A stretch of DNA of 64,000 nucleotides from Pandoraea sp. (lineage in GTDB: Bacteria; Pseudomonadota; Gammaproteobacteria; Burkholderiales; Burkholderiaceae), in the NCBI RefSeq assembly GCF_004297875.1, contig NZ_SCSK01000061.1, positions 86,076 to 150,075 on the forward strand, in the 5' to 3' direction. Position 1 is the first letter of the stretch; every line of letters begins with the position of its first letter. Positions 26,205-33,484 of this stretch are shown here, one piece after another. The notes beneath the pieces were generated by a model. The model made no database searches. It had not been told where the DNA came from and saw only the letters and a program-made list of their open reading frames with translations. Position numbers and translations under genes: made by a program.

Positions 26205-27053
26205 TCACTTCGGCGGCAGATAGCTCATTGGATCCACCGGCTTGCCCATGCGGCGCACTTCGAAATGCAACATCACCTGAGAACTGTCGGTATTGCCCAT
26301 CTCGGCGATCTTTTGCCCCTGGCTGACGACATCGCCTTCCTTTACCAACAGTGTGCGGTTGTGAGCATATGCCGTCAAGAACGTTCCGTTATGTTTGATG
26401 ATGATCAGGTTGCCATAGCCGCGCAAGCCATTGCCGGCATAGACGACCTTACCCGCCGCGGCGGCCACTACAGGCTCGCCCGCCGTGCCGACGATGTTCA
26501 CCCCTTTGTTGGTGCTGTCGTTGAAGGTGCCCACCACCTTGCCCTGGGCCGGCCATACCAGCGAGATGGTCGTTCCGGCCGCCGGGGCCGACGGGTTAAG
26601 CGGCGCCGGCGCGGGTGTGGGCGCGGCCGCGGGCGGCGTCATCGCGCCGCTGCCGGACGCGGCAACCGGGGCCGATGCGCTCGGCGGCAACATCGGCGTG
26701 GCGCTCTGGCCCGGCGGCGGCACCACGCGCAACACCTGCCCGACTTCAATTTGGTCGGCATTGGACAGATTGTTCCAGCTGGCGATATCGCGATAGTTCT
26801 GGCCGTGATCCAGCGCGATGCGATATAGCGTGTCGCCCGGCTTGACGCGGTAATAGCCCGGGGCGACCGGCAGGCTTTCCACTACCGGTGCGTTGTTGGG
26901 GATCGGCGTGCCGGGCGCCACGGACGTGCTGCCTGTCGCGGTGCCCGGAGCCTGCACCACCGGCGCGCCGACCTGGCGCGTCGCGCATGCTGCCAGCGTG
27001 CTGATCAGTACGGCGCCAGCGAGGCGTTGATATAGTCTCGATCGCGAGTTCAC
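26205..27053 (-). CDS. nlpD: NlpD-type lipoprotein, LysM and degenerate LytM (M23) domains
   Basis: A 282-residue outer-membrane lipoprotein with lipobox TLAAC (Cys near 23). A LysM peptidoglycan-binding domain is at about 66-115 ([19 protein letters not shown]), then comes a Pro/Ala-rich linker, and a C-terminal LytM domain is at about 170-280. The active-site histidine pair H-x-H is reduced to M-x-H ([11 protein letters not shown]), so it is probably an amidase activator without its own endopeptidase activity, as known for NlpD and EnvC. It lies between pcm and rpoS as expected, 28 bp after pcm and 25 bp before rpoS. Confidence 0.94.
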   Translation of the reverse strand: MNSRSRLYQRLAGAVLISTLAACATRQVGAPVVQAPGTATGSTSVAPGTPIPNNAPVVESLPVAPGYYRVKPGDTLYRIALDHGQNYRDIASWNNLSNADQIEVGQVLRVVPPPGQSATPMLPPSASAPVAASGSGAMTPPAAAPTPAPAPLNPSAPAAGTTISLVWPAQGKVVGTFNDSTNKGVNIVGTAGEPVVAAAAGKVVYAGNGLRGYGNLIIIKHNGTFLTAYAHNRTLLVKEGDVVSQGQKIAEMGNTDSSQVMLHFEVRRMGKPVDPMSYLPPK

Positions 27054-27081
27054 TCATTTCCTCCGCGTAATTTCTTCGGCA

Positions 27082-27921
27082 TCAGATGATCCCGGATTTT
27101 AAGGGGACAAAGAAAACCCGATCAAGCCGCGTTTCGCGCCATTGATGCGCTCCAGTTCGTTCGATCAGGGTCAATATTTGTTGTTCGCCACCCAGCGGCG
27201 CCACCAGGCGCGCGCCGATATCGAGCTGCTCGAGCAGCGCCTGGGGAATCTCCAGGCCCGCCGCGGCAACGACGATGCCGTCGAACGGCGCCACCAGCGG
27301 CATGCCCAGCCGGCCGTCGCCGTAATGCAGCCGAATGTTCGGCACGCGCAAGGGGCGAAGGTTCGCCTTGGCGCGCTCATGCAGCGGACGAATTCGCTCG
27401 ATCGAATAGACTTCGCGCGCCACCTGGCTCAGCACCGCCGCCTGGTAGCCGCAACCGGTGCCGATTTCGAGCACCTTGTTCAGCGGCCGGCCCGACGCGG
27501 CCAGCAATTCAATCATGCGCGCCACGACCGACGGCTTGGAAATCGTCTGCGCGTGCCCGATCGGCAGCGCGGCATCTTCATACGCCTGATTGGCGAGCGC
27601 CGCGTCGACAAACCGGTGACGCGGCACATGGCCGATCGCCGCCAGCACGCGCGGATCCCGGATGCCGCCCTCGGCCAGGCGCAGCGCCAGGCGCTGCCGG
27701 ATACGCTCGGAGGTCAGGCCCAGCGATTCGTGCGAGACCTCCGTGAGCACGGTTTGCTTGCCGCCGCCTGCCTTGGCCTTGGCCGGCGCGGTTGTCGCCA
27801 TGCCTGGCTTGCGATGCGAGCCGGACGGACTCTGGCGCGCCGGCGAAGCGGCGCGCTTGCCGGACCGGTCGATCACTTCGGACAACGGCAGGGGAAATCG
27901 CTTGGCCGGCAATTGGCTCAT
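27082..27921 (-). CDS. pcm: Protein-L-isoaspartate O-methyltransferase with N-terminal extension
   Basis: A 279-residue SAM-dependent methyltransferase that repairs isoaspartyl residues in aged proteins. The core (about 65-279) contains [18 protein letters not shown], the SAM motif [17 protein letters not shown] and the late [14 protein letters not shown]. The first 60 residues are basic and Ala/Gly/Lys-rich with no fold signature, making the protein longer than the usual 210-220 residues. The start ATG 27921 overlaps the surE stop (ATGA), supporting translational coupling and the long form. Confidence 0.94.
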   Translation of the reverse strand: MSQLPAKRFPLPLSEVIDRSGKRAASPARQSPSGSHRKPGMATTAPAKAKAGGGKQTVLTEVSHESLGLTSERIRQRLALRLAEGGIRDPRVLAAIGHVPRHRFVDAALANQAYEDAALPIGHAQTISKPSVVARMIELLAASGRPLNKVLEIGTGCGYQAAVLSQVAREVYSIERIRPLHERAKANLRPLRVPNIRLHYGDGRLGMPLVAPFDGIVVAAAGLEIPQALLEQLDIGARLVAPLGGEQQILTLIERTGAHQWRETRLDRVFFVPLKSGII

Positions 27922-28679
27922 TTGGCGGCCACTCCCGCGTTCTCCAGCCAGTCATGAACTGCGTGCAGTTGCGCGGTATGGGTCAAATCGAGCTGTAGCG
28001 GGGTGACGGAGACATGGCCGTGCGCGACCGCATGGAAATCGGTGCCTTCGCTCGCATCGCGCGCGTCGCCGGCCGGGCCAATCCAGTAGATTGGTTCGCC
28101 ACGGGGGCTCTCCTGCCGGATCACCGGCTGCGATTGATGGCGTTTGCCCAGGCGCGTCGAGCGCGCGCCCTTGATCGCCTCGTAAGGCAAATTGGGAATG
28201 TTGACGTTGAGCAGGAATGGCGAGGCCAGCGGCTGCTCGAGGTAGCGTTCGATGATTTCCCGAGCGACGCGGGCGGCCGACTCGAGGTGGTCCCAGCCCT
28301 TGTTGACCTGCGAGAATGCGAAGGACGGGATGCCGAACATGAATCCTTCGGTGGCCGCCGCCACCGTGCCGGAGTAAAGCGTGTCTTCGCCCATGTTCTG
28401 GCCGTTGTTGATGCCCGATACGACGATGTCCGGCCGGTGTTCGAGCAACCCGGTCAGGGCGATGTGCACGCAGTCGGTGGGCGTGCCATTGATGAAGCGA
28501 TATCCGTTGGCGGCCCTGAACACAGACAGCGGCCGCTGCAGGGTCAGCGAGTTCGAGGCGCCGCTGCAATTTTGTTCGGGCGCCACCACGGTGATGTCGC
28601 CAAGCGGCGCAAGCGCCTCGTAAAGCGCGGCCAGACCGGGCGCCTGATAGCCGTCGTCGTTGCTGAGCAGAATTTGCAT
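27918..28679 (-). CDS. surE: 5'-nucleotidase SurE
   Basis: A 253-residue stationary-phase survival protein, a metal-dependent nucleoside monophosphate phosphatase. The metal-binding N-terminus [15 protein letters not shown] has the two conserved aspartates. The family blocks [25 protein letters not shown] and [20 protein letters not shown] follow. ATG 28679 is chosen because it starts the conserved fold; a longer in-frame start at 28742 would add 21 residues without conservation. It is the first gene of surE-pcm-nlpD-rpoS. Confidence 0.96.
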   Translation of the reverse strand: MQILLSNDDGYQAPGLAALYEALAPLGDITVVAPEQNCSGASNSLTLQRPLSVFRAANGYRFINGTPTDCVHIALTGLLEHRPDIVVSGINNGQNMGEDTLYSGTVAAATEGFMFGIPSFAFSQVNKGWDHLESAARVAREIIERYLEQPLASPFLLNVNIPNLPYEAIKGARSTRLGKRHQSQPVIRQESPRGEPIYWIGPAGDARDASEGTDFHAVAHGHVSVTPLQLDLTHTAQLHAVHDWLENAGVAAK

Positions 28680-29021
28680 GTCTGGATTGTAACTTAGGAA
28701 AGCGGGTGGCAAACGCGTTAGCGAGGCCGAGTTGCCGATCAAGCCGGCGCGACGCCGCGCCGGCCGGCGTCGCGCAAAATGGCGTCCAAGCCTAACACAC
28801 CAGCGTCGATTGCCGCCGCCACCGGGCTCCGTGCGTTGCCGGTGTTTTACCGCAAAAGCGTGTCAGATTCGCGTCCTGCCACGGCGCGGGCCGCTCGGAT
28901 CACAAGAGGGGAACGAACAGTCTGTCGAAAGACGCGCCGGCGACACGGCAAGCCGTGCCAGCGCCCCCGTTAAACGCGCCCGATGTTGCACCGAAGCAAC
29001 GCCGAGCCGGTCGCGACGGGG
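28680..29021. other. Intergenic region between surE and the LuxR-type regulator
   Basis: A 342 bp gap with no credible gene. It holds a strong 11-bp hairpin (28747-28775) upstream of surE and downstream of the LuxR-type gene, both on the minus strand. The surE promoter should lie here. Confidence 0.4.
28747..28775. terminator. 11-bp GC hairpin, possible terminator of the LuxR-type gene
   Basis: GCGCGACGCCG and CGGCGTCGCGC form a perfect 11-bp stem with a 7-nt loop. No U-tract follows in the minus direction, so intrinsic termination is uncertain; it may instead be a repeated palindrome. Confidence 0.35.
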
Positions 29022-29714
29022 TCAATGCGAGCGGTCTTCGAACAATTGGCGGGCGCCGCGTTGCGCGGCGATATAGATCGCTTCACCACGATTGCGCGCG
29101 CCGAGTCGACGATACAGCGCGCTGATGTGGGTTTTGGCGGTGCCTTCCGAGATCAGCAGATGCTGGCAGATATGCTTGATCGAAAAGCCGCGCGAGAGCA
29201 GCGTCAGGATTTCGTACTGTCGCCGGGAAATGCCCAGCCGCGCCAGCTCGTCGCTGTCGTCGCCGTTTGCCGCAGTGCCGCGTCTGTCTGCCGCCGGGGC
29301 GGCGGGATCGGACAAAAGGCGCGCAACGACGTCGCGCGGGAGGTAGTACTCGCCGCTCGAGACGAGATAGAGCGCGCCAAGTATCACGCTGCGCTCGGCG
29401 GGATAGGCCAGGCAGCCGCCGGCGCCCAGGCGCAGCCAGCGCAGGACGTCGTCGAAGCGCGGCTCGGCGGTGGCCACCAACGTTGGGGCGAGCTTGAGCA
29501 AACGGGCTTGCGTCGTGCTGGGCTCCCCGTGTTCATCGAGCATCGTTTTGTCTTCGATGACCACGCACTGGGTAGACTCGGAACTGGCCAGCCAGGCCAC
29601 CGCGGCCGGGCACGACGGTACGACGTGCAGCTCCGCGGGCACTTCCCGCGCCCCCAAAGCCTCACGCATGGCATCAGCGATCTGCTGATTGTCGCCAACA
29701 AATAAAACGCGCAT
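29022..29714 (-). CDS. LuxR-type orphan response-regulator-like transcription factor
   Basis: A 230-residue protein with a receiver-like N-terminus (MRVLFVGDNQQIADAMREAL) and a C-terminal LuxR/NarL helix-turn-helix (about 165-225; LGISRRQYEILTLLSRGFSI, then HLLISEGTAKTHISALYRRLG). The receiver part lacks an obvious phospho-acceptor site: the first acidic pocket is a single D, and the region after strand 3 reads VVIEDKTML. ATG 29714 with GGGGA upstream is preferred to an extended start at 29780. It neighbours the small secreted protein at 30013 (divergent) and lies at the end of the Fap-like cluster. A role in controlling that cluster is inference. Confidence 0.82.
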   Translation of the reverse strand: MRVLFVGDNQQIADAMREALGAREVPAELHVVPSCPAAVAWLASSESTQCVVIEDKTMLDEHGEPSTTQARLLKLAPTLVATAEPRFDDVLRWLRLGAGGCLAYPAERSVILGALYLVSSGEYYLPRDVVARLLSDPAAPAADRRGTAANGDDSDELARLGISRRQYEILTLLSRGFSIKHICQHLLISEGTAKTHISALYRRLGARNRGEAIYIAAQRGARQLFEDRSH

Positions 29715-30012
29715 GGAATCCCCGGTTTTTGTTTTTCGCCCCGCGTGCCGCGTCGGTTTGATCCGACTTATTTTGCGCAACGGTGTTTGGCCAATCCAAT
29801 GCCCTTCAACTCTATCAAGGAATTCGCCAGATAATCGTCAGCGGATTTACCCTAGCTCGTGCGCCAATCACACGCGCAGGAGTCGCGGCGACGCGTTATC
29901 GCGACGCCCGCCATATCGACACCGACCCCAATTATTTCTCTTTCCTTTCCCCCGGTTCGCCATACAATAAAGCGTGTACCGGGTTCGGGGACCAACGGTT
30001 CAATTCATTGTC
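29715..30012. promoter_or_regulatory. Divergent promoter region, LuxR-type regulator / LWDE secreted protein
   Basis: A 298 bp AT-richer gap. A weak sigma-54-like pair is present on the plus strand at 29788-29802 (TGGCC-like -24 and ATGC -12, with invariant GG and GC ten bases apart), about 200 bp before the start at 30013. It matches only about 7 of 10 consensus bases, so it could be chance. Confidence 0.3.
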
Positions 30013-30426
30013 ATGACCTTCACATCTGCGCGTATAGCGCTCGGCACGGCTTTGCTTTGCCTGCTTGGCGCGAATGCTTGCCAAGCACAGCAAACCGTTG
30101 CCGCCATCGCTTTGTTCAAGAGCGTCGGCGCCGAGCCGATCAGCGACGTCGCCTTGGCTGCGGCCCACGGAACCCAATTGCATGGTCCTACCATACTCCT
30201 GGCGCAAAACGCCGCCATGAGTTCGGTCAAGCTTTGGGACGAAATCCTGCCGCCTGCCCCGGCGCCGAAGCCCCAGGACCAGGCCGCCTCGCCAGCCAAC
30301 TTCCAGTCGAACTCGCTTACCGTGGCAAGCGGCAACAACCTGCGCGTCTCGGTGGGCAGCCATACCGGTCCGATGCTTTTGCCGGTCAATTTCCCGTCGC
30401 GCCCGACGAATCTGCCCGCGCGCTGA
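30013..30426 (+). CDS. Small secreted protein with LWDE box, Fap-cluster associated
   Basis: A 137-residue exported protein with a signal peptide at about 1-25 (IALGTALLCLLGANACQAQQ). The mature part has ISDVALAAAHG (D45, L48, G53) followed 22 residues later by KLWDEILPP (W75) and a Pro-rich stretch. The same two elements, at the same spacing, occur in the first gene of the amyloid-like operon (36072-36524), so the two are paralogues. I chose ATG 30013 because it starts the signal peptide; an upstream in-frame start at 29974 exists. It converges on the end of the operon from the opposite strand. No known family was recognised; export and association with the amyloid system are inferred. Confidence 0.72.
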   Translation: MTFTSARIALGTALLCLLGANACQAQQTVAAIALFKSVGAEPISDVALAAAHGTQLHGPTILLAQNAAMSSVKLWDEILPPAPAPKPQDQAASPANFQSNSLTVASGNNLRVSVGSHTGPMLLPVNFPSRPTNLPAR

Positions 30427-30496
30427 ATACCAGCCGTACCCAAACATTGCCTCCCGTCGGATAACGGCACGAGCGCGGCCGCGCCATGCGCCGGTG

Positions 30497-30512
30497 CGGG
30501 CTTGCGAGCCCG
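30497..30512. terminator. 6-bp hairpin between converging genes
   Basis: CGGGCT-TGCG-AGCCCG forms a short perfect hairpin in the 130 bp between the converging secreted-protein gene and the FapF-like gene. No U-tract, so termination is uncertain. Confidence 0.3.
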
Positions 30513-30556
30513 GCCGGCTGTCTCGGCGATGCCTTTACGCGCTGGCATGTCCAACC

Positions 30557-31876
30557 TCAAAACGTGTACGGGAAGCGAATCCCGATCACGTAGTTCGGCG
30601 CATCCGGCGACATGCCCGCGTCGAAGTAGCCGTTGAAGGTCCAGTGCTTGTTGATGACGTAATTCAAGCCGACATTGAGCGAGGCGGCATTGCTCGAACT
30701 GCCGGGCACCGTCACGTAGCCCTCGCCCGGCGCCTGTGTCTTGGTAGCCTGTGAAATGGCGGCCGAATAGGACAGGCTGAGCGCGGTCCTGTCGTTGAGC
30801 GCCAGTGCAATGCCGGCTCCGACTTGCAGCACATCGCCCAGTTTGACCTTGGCCGGCGTGACGACGCTCGGGATCGGCGAGATGTCGGAGAACGAGCGCG
30901 GCAGGTTGTAGGTGTATGCCAGGCTGCCGAACAGGATGACCGGATCGTAGGTGCGCAACACGGAAATGCCGGCGGTTAGGGCCCAAACGCCATTGCCGGT
31001 GGGCAGCGAAGTCGGGAAATTCAGGTTGTTGTTGTCCGCCGGCGAGGTGAATTTGATGCCGAACGGCGAGGTTCCGGTCGGGGCCGTGACCCGCAGGCTG
31101 CCAACGATGTCAGGCCAGGTGGCGGACTCCTTGACGAACTGGTAATAGACCGACGCGGTGACGTCGCCGATCGACCCGGCGTTCTTGCTTTGGTCGCTCA
31201 GCGCCGTTGCCGCACCGCCCGCGCCGGCAGAGATAAAATCGCTGCTGCGGTACAGGTAGGGGACATCCAGCGACACGCTCAACCGATCGTTAATGCCGTA
31301 GCGGGTGTTGACGTCGAACGTCCACACGCTTGCCTTGGTTTCGGACAGGTTGATGTTGCCCAGGAAGATCGCATCGAGTGCGAGAAACCCGGTCAGCGCC
31401 AGCTGCCGCCGATCGTAGTAGCCGTAGCTCACGCCGGCATCGATGGTGAGCTTTTTATCGAAAAGCGGCGCGTGCTGCTCCTGCACGACGGCGTTCTCGC
31501 TGGGCGAGCGATACGCGGCCGCCGTATTCTTTTGCTGTTGCTGGGTCTGGCCGATCGCGGCGGTGCCGCCGTCCTGAGCGCTCGCGGCATCCGACGCGCC
31601 GCCAGTGTCGCCAGTGGCGGCAGCGCTGCTCGGCGTGTTGATCTGCGCGGCATCCCAGGCCGTCACGCCGCGTCCTCTGCGGGACATTTCGAGCTGCGTG
31701 AGGCGCTTCTTCAAAGAAAGAATTTCCCGCTGCTGCTGGTTGATTTCACGCGACAGTTGCGTGATCTGATCGTCCAGCGAGGGCGGCGCTTGCTCTTGCG
31801 CCTGGGCCGATAGCGCGAACAGCAACACCCCCCATGCGATTGCGTCAACGGGAAAAAAACGGTTCCTGTTATTCAT
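30557..31876 (-). CDS. fapF: FapF-like outer-membrane secretion channel (coiled coil plus beta-barrel)
   Basis: A 439-residue exported protein. A signal peptide (1-26, ending ALSAQA) is followed by a heptad-patterned coiled coil at about 33-64 (LDDQITQLSREINQQQREIL). A Ser/Ala/Gly-rich linker to about 115 follows, and then a beta-barrel with alternating hydrophobic strands (LTIDAGVSYGYYDRRQL) that ends in F (IGIRFPYTF), the usual outer-membrane insertion signal. Pseudomonas FapF is known to have exactly this order, with a trimerising coiled coil, a plug helix and a 12-stranded barrel that exports amyloid subunits. It is the last gene of the operon, matching fapF. Other COG-type phenol-degradation porins also have such barrels, but not the coiled coil or this neighbourhood. 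Confidence 0.82.
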   Translation of the reverse strand: MNNRNRFFPVDAIAWGVLLFALSAQAQEQAPPSLDDQITQLSREINQQQREILSLKKRLTQLEMSRRGRGVTAWDAAQINTPSSAAATGDTGGASDAASAQDGGTAAIGQTQQQQKNTAAAYRSPSENAVVQEQHAPLFDKKLTIDAGVSYGYYDRRQLALTGFLALDAIFLGNINLSETKASVWTFDVNTRYGINDRLSVSLDVPYLYRSSDFISAGAGGAATALSDQSKNAGSIGDVTASVYYQFVKESATWPDIVGSLRVTAPTGTSPFGIKFTSPADNNNLNFPTSLPTGNGVWALTAGISVLRTYDPVILFGSLAYTYNLPRSFSDISPIPSVVTPAKVKLGDVLQVGAGIALALNDRTALSLSYSAAISQATKTQAPGEGYVTVPGSSSNAASLNVGLNYVINKHWTFNGYFDAGMSPDAPNYVIGIRFPYTF

Positions 31877-31962
31877 AACATCCCCCGGTTAAAGTGGCGA
31901 CGCACAGAAACTCATTCCGGAATCGCCATGAAAATCGTCTACATCTTTTTCGGTATCCTTAT

Positions 31963-32706
31963 TTATCTTCGCAAGCCAAGCGTATTGGTCAGCGCCTGGT
32001 TGACGCCAACCTGCCGCAAGGCATTCATCGTCACGGGATCGGTTCTCAGATGCAGCAACATGCTGTTGAGCACCTGCTGGTTGTTACCCGCGACCTGGAT
32101 GACCTGCATGATGCGATTCATCGGACTGCCCCCGCCCGACGTGATGGTCTGCACGACCGAGCCGAACGGCGATTGCAGCGAAACATTGACGCCCGATTGA
32201 CCCACCATCACCTGTGCGTTCATCCCGTCGAGCGAGGTGCTGCTGGTACCGCCCGAGGGCAGCCCCAGGCCGCCCTGGGTCGGCGAGAAGTCGATCACGG
32301 TCTGGTTTTGCACGGCGTTCCCATTGCCGGCGACTTGGGTGACCTGACCTACCCCGTTGACTTGAATTAGGTTGCCCCCGTGCGCGGACGCAAAGCCGGG
32401 GCCGTAGTTAGTGTTGTTGCCGGGCAAGATGCCGGTCTGGCTGCCCGTGTTGACCGTATATCCGTTGCTGCCTTGCTGCACATTGACCGACCCGGCGGCG
32501 TAGAGACTTGCGCCGGACGGTGTTTGCCATTGCGAAATCAGATCCAGTTGAAAACCGGAAATCATGTTTTGGTTCATGTATTTGCCAGTGGCGTGAGCCA
32601 ACACGTCATCACTCACCGGCTGCCAGGACATCGGCACTTCATGCGCCAATGCCGGTATTGCGCCCATGCACAGTGGCAGGGCCAGCAATCGTGCATAGTG
32701 GTTCAT
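31963..32706 (-). CDS. FapE-like secreted protein with amyloid-type repeats
   Basis: A 247-residue exported protein (signal peptide about 1-21, ALPLCMGAIPALAHE). Near the mature N-terminus, VSDDVLAHATGKYM (D33, L36, G41) carries the D-x-x-L-x4-G element shared with other small secreted proteins of this cluster. Two repeats follow, at 116-138 (VTQVAGNGNAVQNQTVI) and 196-218 (VIQVAGNNQQVLNSMLL). They align with repeats of the FapB- and FapC-like proteins. It lies between the C39 peptidase (8 bp gap) and the FapF-like gene (86 bp gap), the position of fapE in Pseudomonas. Family naming is by order and motif; overall sequence similarity to Pseudomonas FapE was not computed. Confidence 0.75.
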   Translation of the reverse strand: MNHYARLLALPLCMGAIPALAHEVPMSWQPVSDDVLAHATGKYMNQNMISGFQLDLISQWQTPSGASLYAAGSVNVQQGSNGYTVNTGSQTGILPGNNTNYGPGFASAHGGNLIQVNGVGQVTQVAGNGNAVQNQTVIDFSPTQGGLGLPSGGTSSTSLDGMNAQVMVGQSGVNVSLQSPFGSVVQTITSGGGSPMNRIMQVIQVAGNNQQVLNSMLLHLRTDPVTMNALRQVGVNQALTNTLGLRR

Positions 32707-32714
32707 GACCGCTC

Positions 32715-33419
32715 TCAGAACAGATTCGATTTGATGAGCCCGAAGTCGACCTCTGGGGTCGGCCGCGTGCCTGTCGCCAATGCGCCGGCGCGTTGGCGCA
32801 AGGCGAGCGAATAATTACCCTGCAATAAAGGGGAATCCTCCAGAAATGGCTTGCCGACCACGGCCAGGATGAGACCATCCCACTGCCTGGCGAAATCGGC
32901 TTCCTCGACAACCCGATTGCCCAGCGCCGGATCGGCCAGAAAAATGCGGCCGTCCCGGGCACCCTTGATCAGTACGAAATGTTGATAGCCGTTGATGTCC
33001 ATCAACGCGATGACTGGAATGCGCAAGTCGTAGAGCGCATGGACATTGACGCGAAAGCCGCGGCCTTGAAAGCCCAGCGTCTCGACGAACTTCTTCATGT
33101 CGAGCATCGAAAATCCGCTCTTGATGACCACGGCCGGTGTCGAATACACCATCATCCGTTTGATCATTTCGGCTTCTGGAATGTCGATCCCGTAGCCGTA
33201 TTTGAGCAGCGTCGACAGCGCGGCGGAGCCGCAGCTGAAGTCATACTCCTGCCTGACAACGTCTCGATACCGCATGTCCTTCATCGAGCGCATTGTCTTG
33301 AATGCGGGGATACCGGCGACCGACTCCAGATCGACCTGCGATTGCGCCCTGGCGCCAAGCGTCAGGCAGGCAAGCACAACCATCGAACCGAATCTCAGCC
33401 ACCGGGTGTAGTGCATCAT
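32715..33419 (-). CDS. fapD: C39-family peptidase of the Fap-type system
   Basis: This 234-residue exported cysteine peptidase has a signal peptide at about 1-25 (MVVLACLTLGARAQ). The C39 catalytic set is complete: oxyanion Gln57 and nucleophile Cys63 in RQEYDFSCGSAALS, His147 in GYQHFVLI and Asp163 in LADPALGN. It has no ABC or membrane domain, so it is a stand-alone periplasmic C39 enzyme as in FapD. The start is ATG 33419 or the adjacent ATG 33416; the latter has better spacing to GAGAGG. An upstream in-frame start at 33470 lies within a hairpin and is rejected. It is the gene directly after the FapC-like subunit. The probable substrates are the small secreted proteins carrying D-x-x-L-x(3,4)-G. 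Confidence 0.88.
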   Translation of the reverse strand: MMHYTRWLRFGSMVVLACLTLGARAQSQVDLESVAGIPAFKTMRSMKDMRYRDVVRQEYDFSCGSAALSTLLKYGYGIDIPEAEMIKRMMVYSTPAVVIKSGFSMLDMKKFVETLGFQGRGFRVNVHALYDLRIPVIALMDINGYQHFVLIKGARDGRIFLADPALGNRVVEEADFARQWDGLILAVVGKPFLEDSPLLQGNYSLALRQRAGALATGTRPTPEVDFGLIKSNLF

Positions 33420-33436
33420 GGCCTCTCGACAATAAT

Positions 33437-33463
33437 GGCTGGCCCGAGACAACCGGGCCAGCC
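33437..33463 (-). promoter_or_regulatory. Hairpin between the FapC-like subunit gene and fapD
   Basis: GGCTGGCCC and GGGCCAGCC form a perfect 9-bp stem with a 9-nt loop in the 65 bp gap behind the major subunit gene. No U-tract follows, so it is unlikely to be a full terminator. It may protect the upstream mRNA end or reduce read-through, giving more subunit than peptidase. Confidence 0.5.
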
Positions 33464-33484
33464 TTGGCACTGCTGCGTGAAGCG

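Noticed and set aside
29974..30012. Longer start for the LWDE secreted protein
   Set aside because: The extra 13 residues precede a complete signal peptide that starts at 30013.
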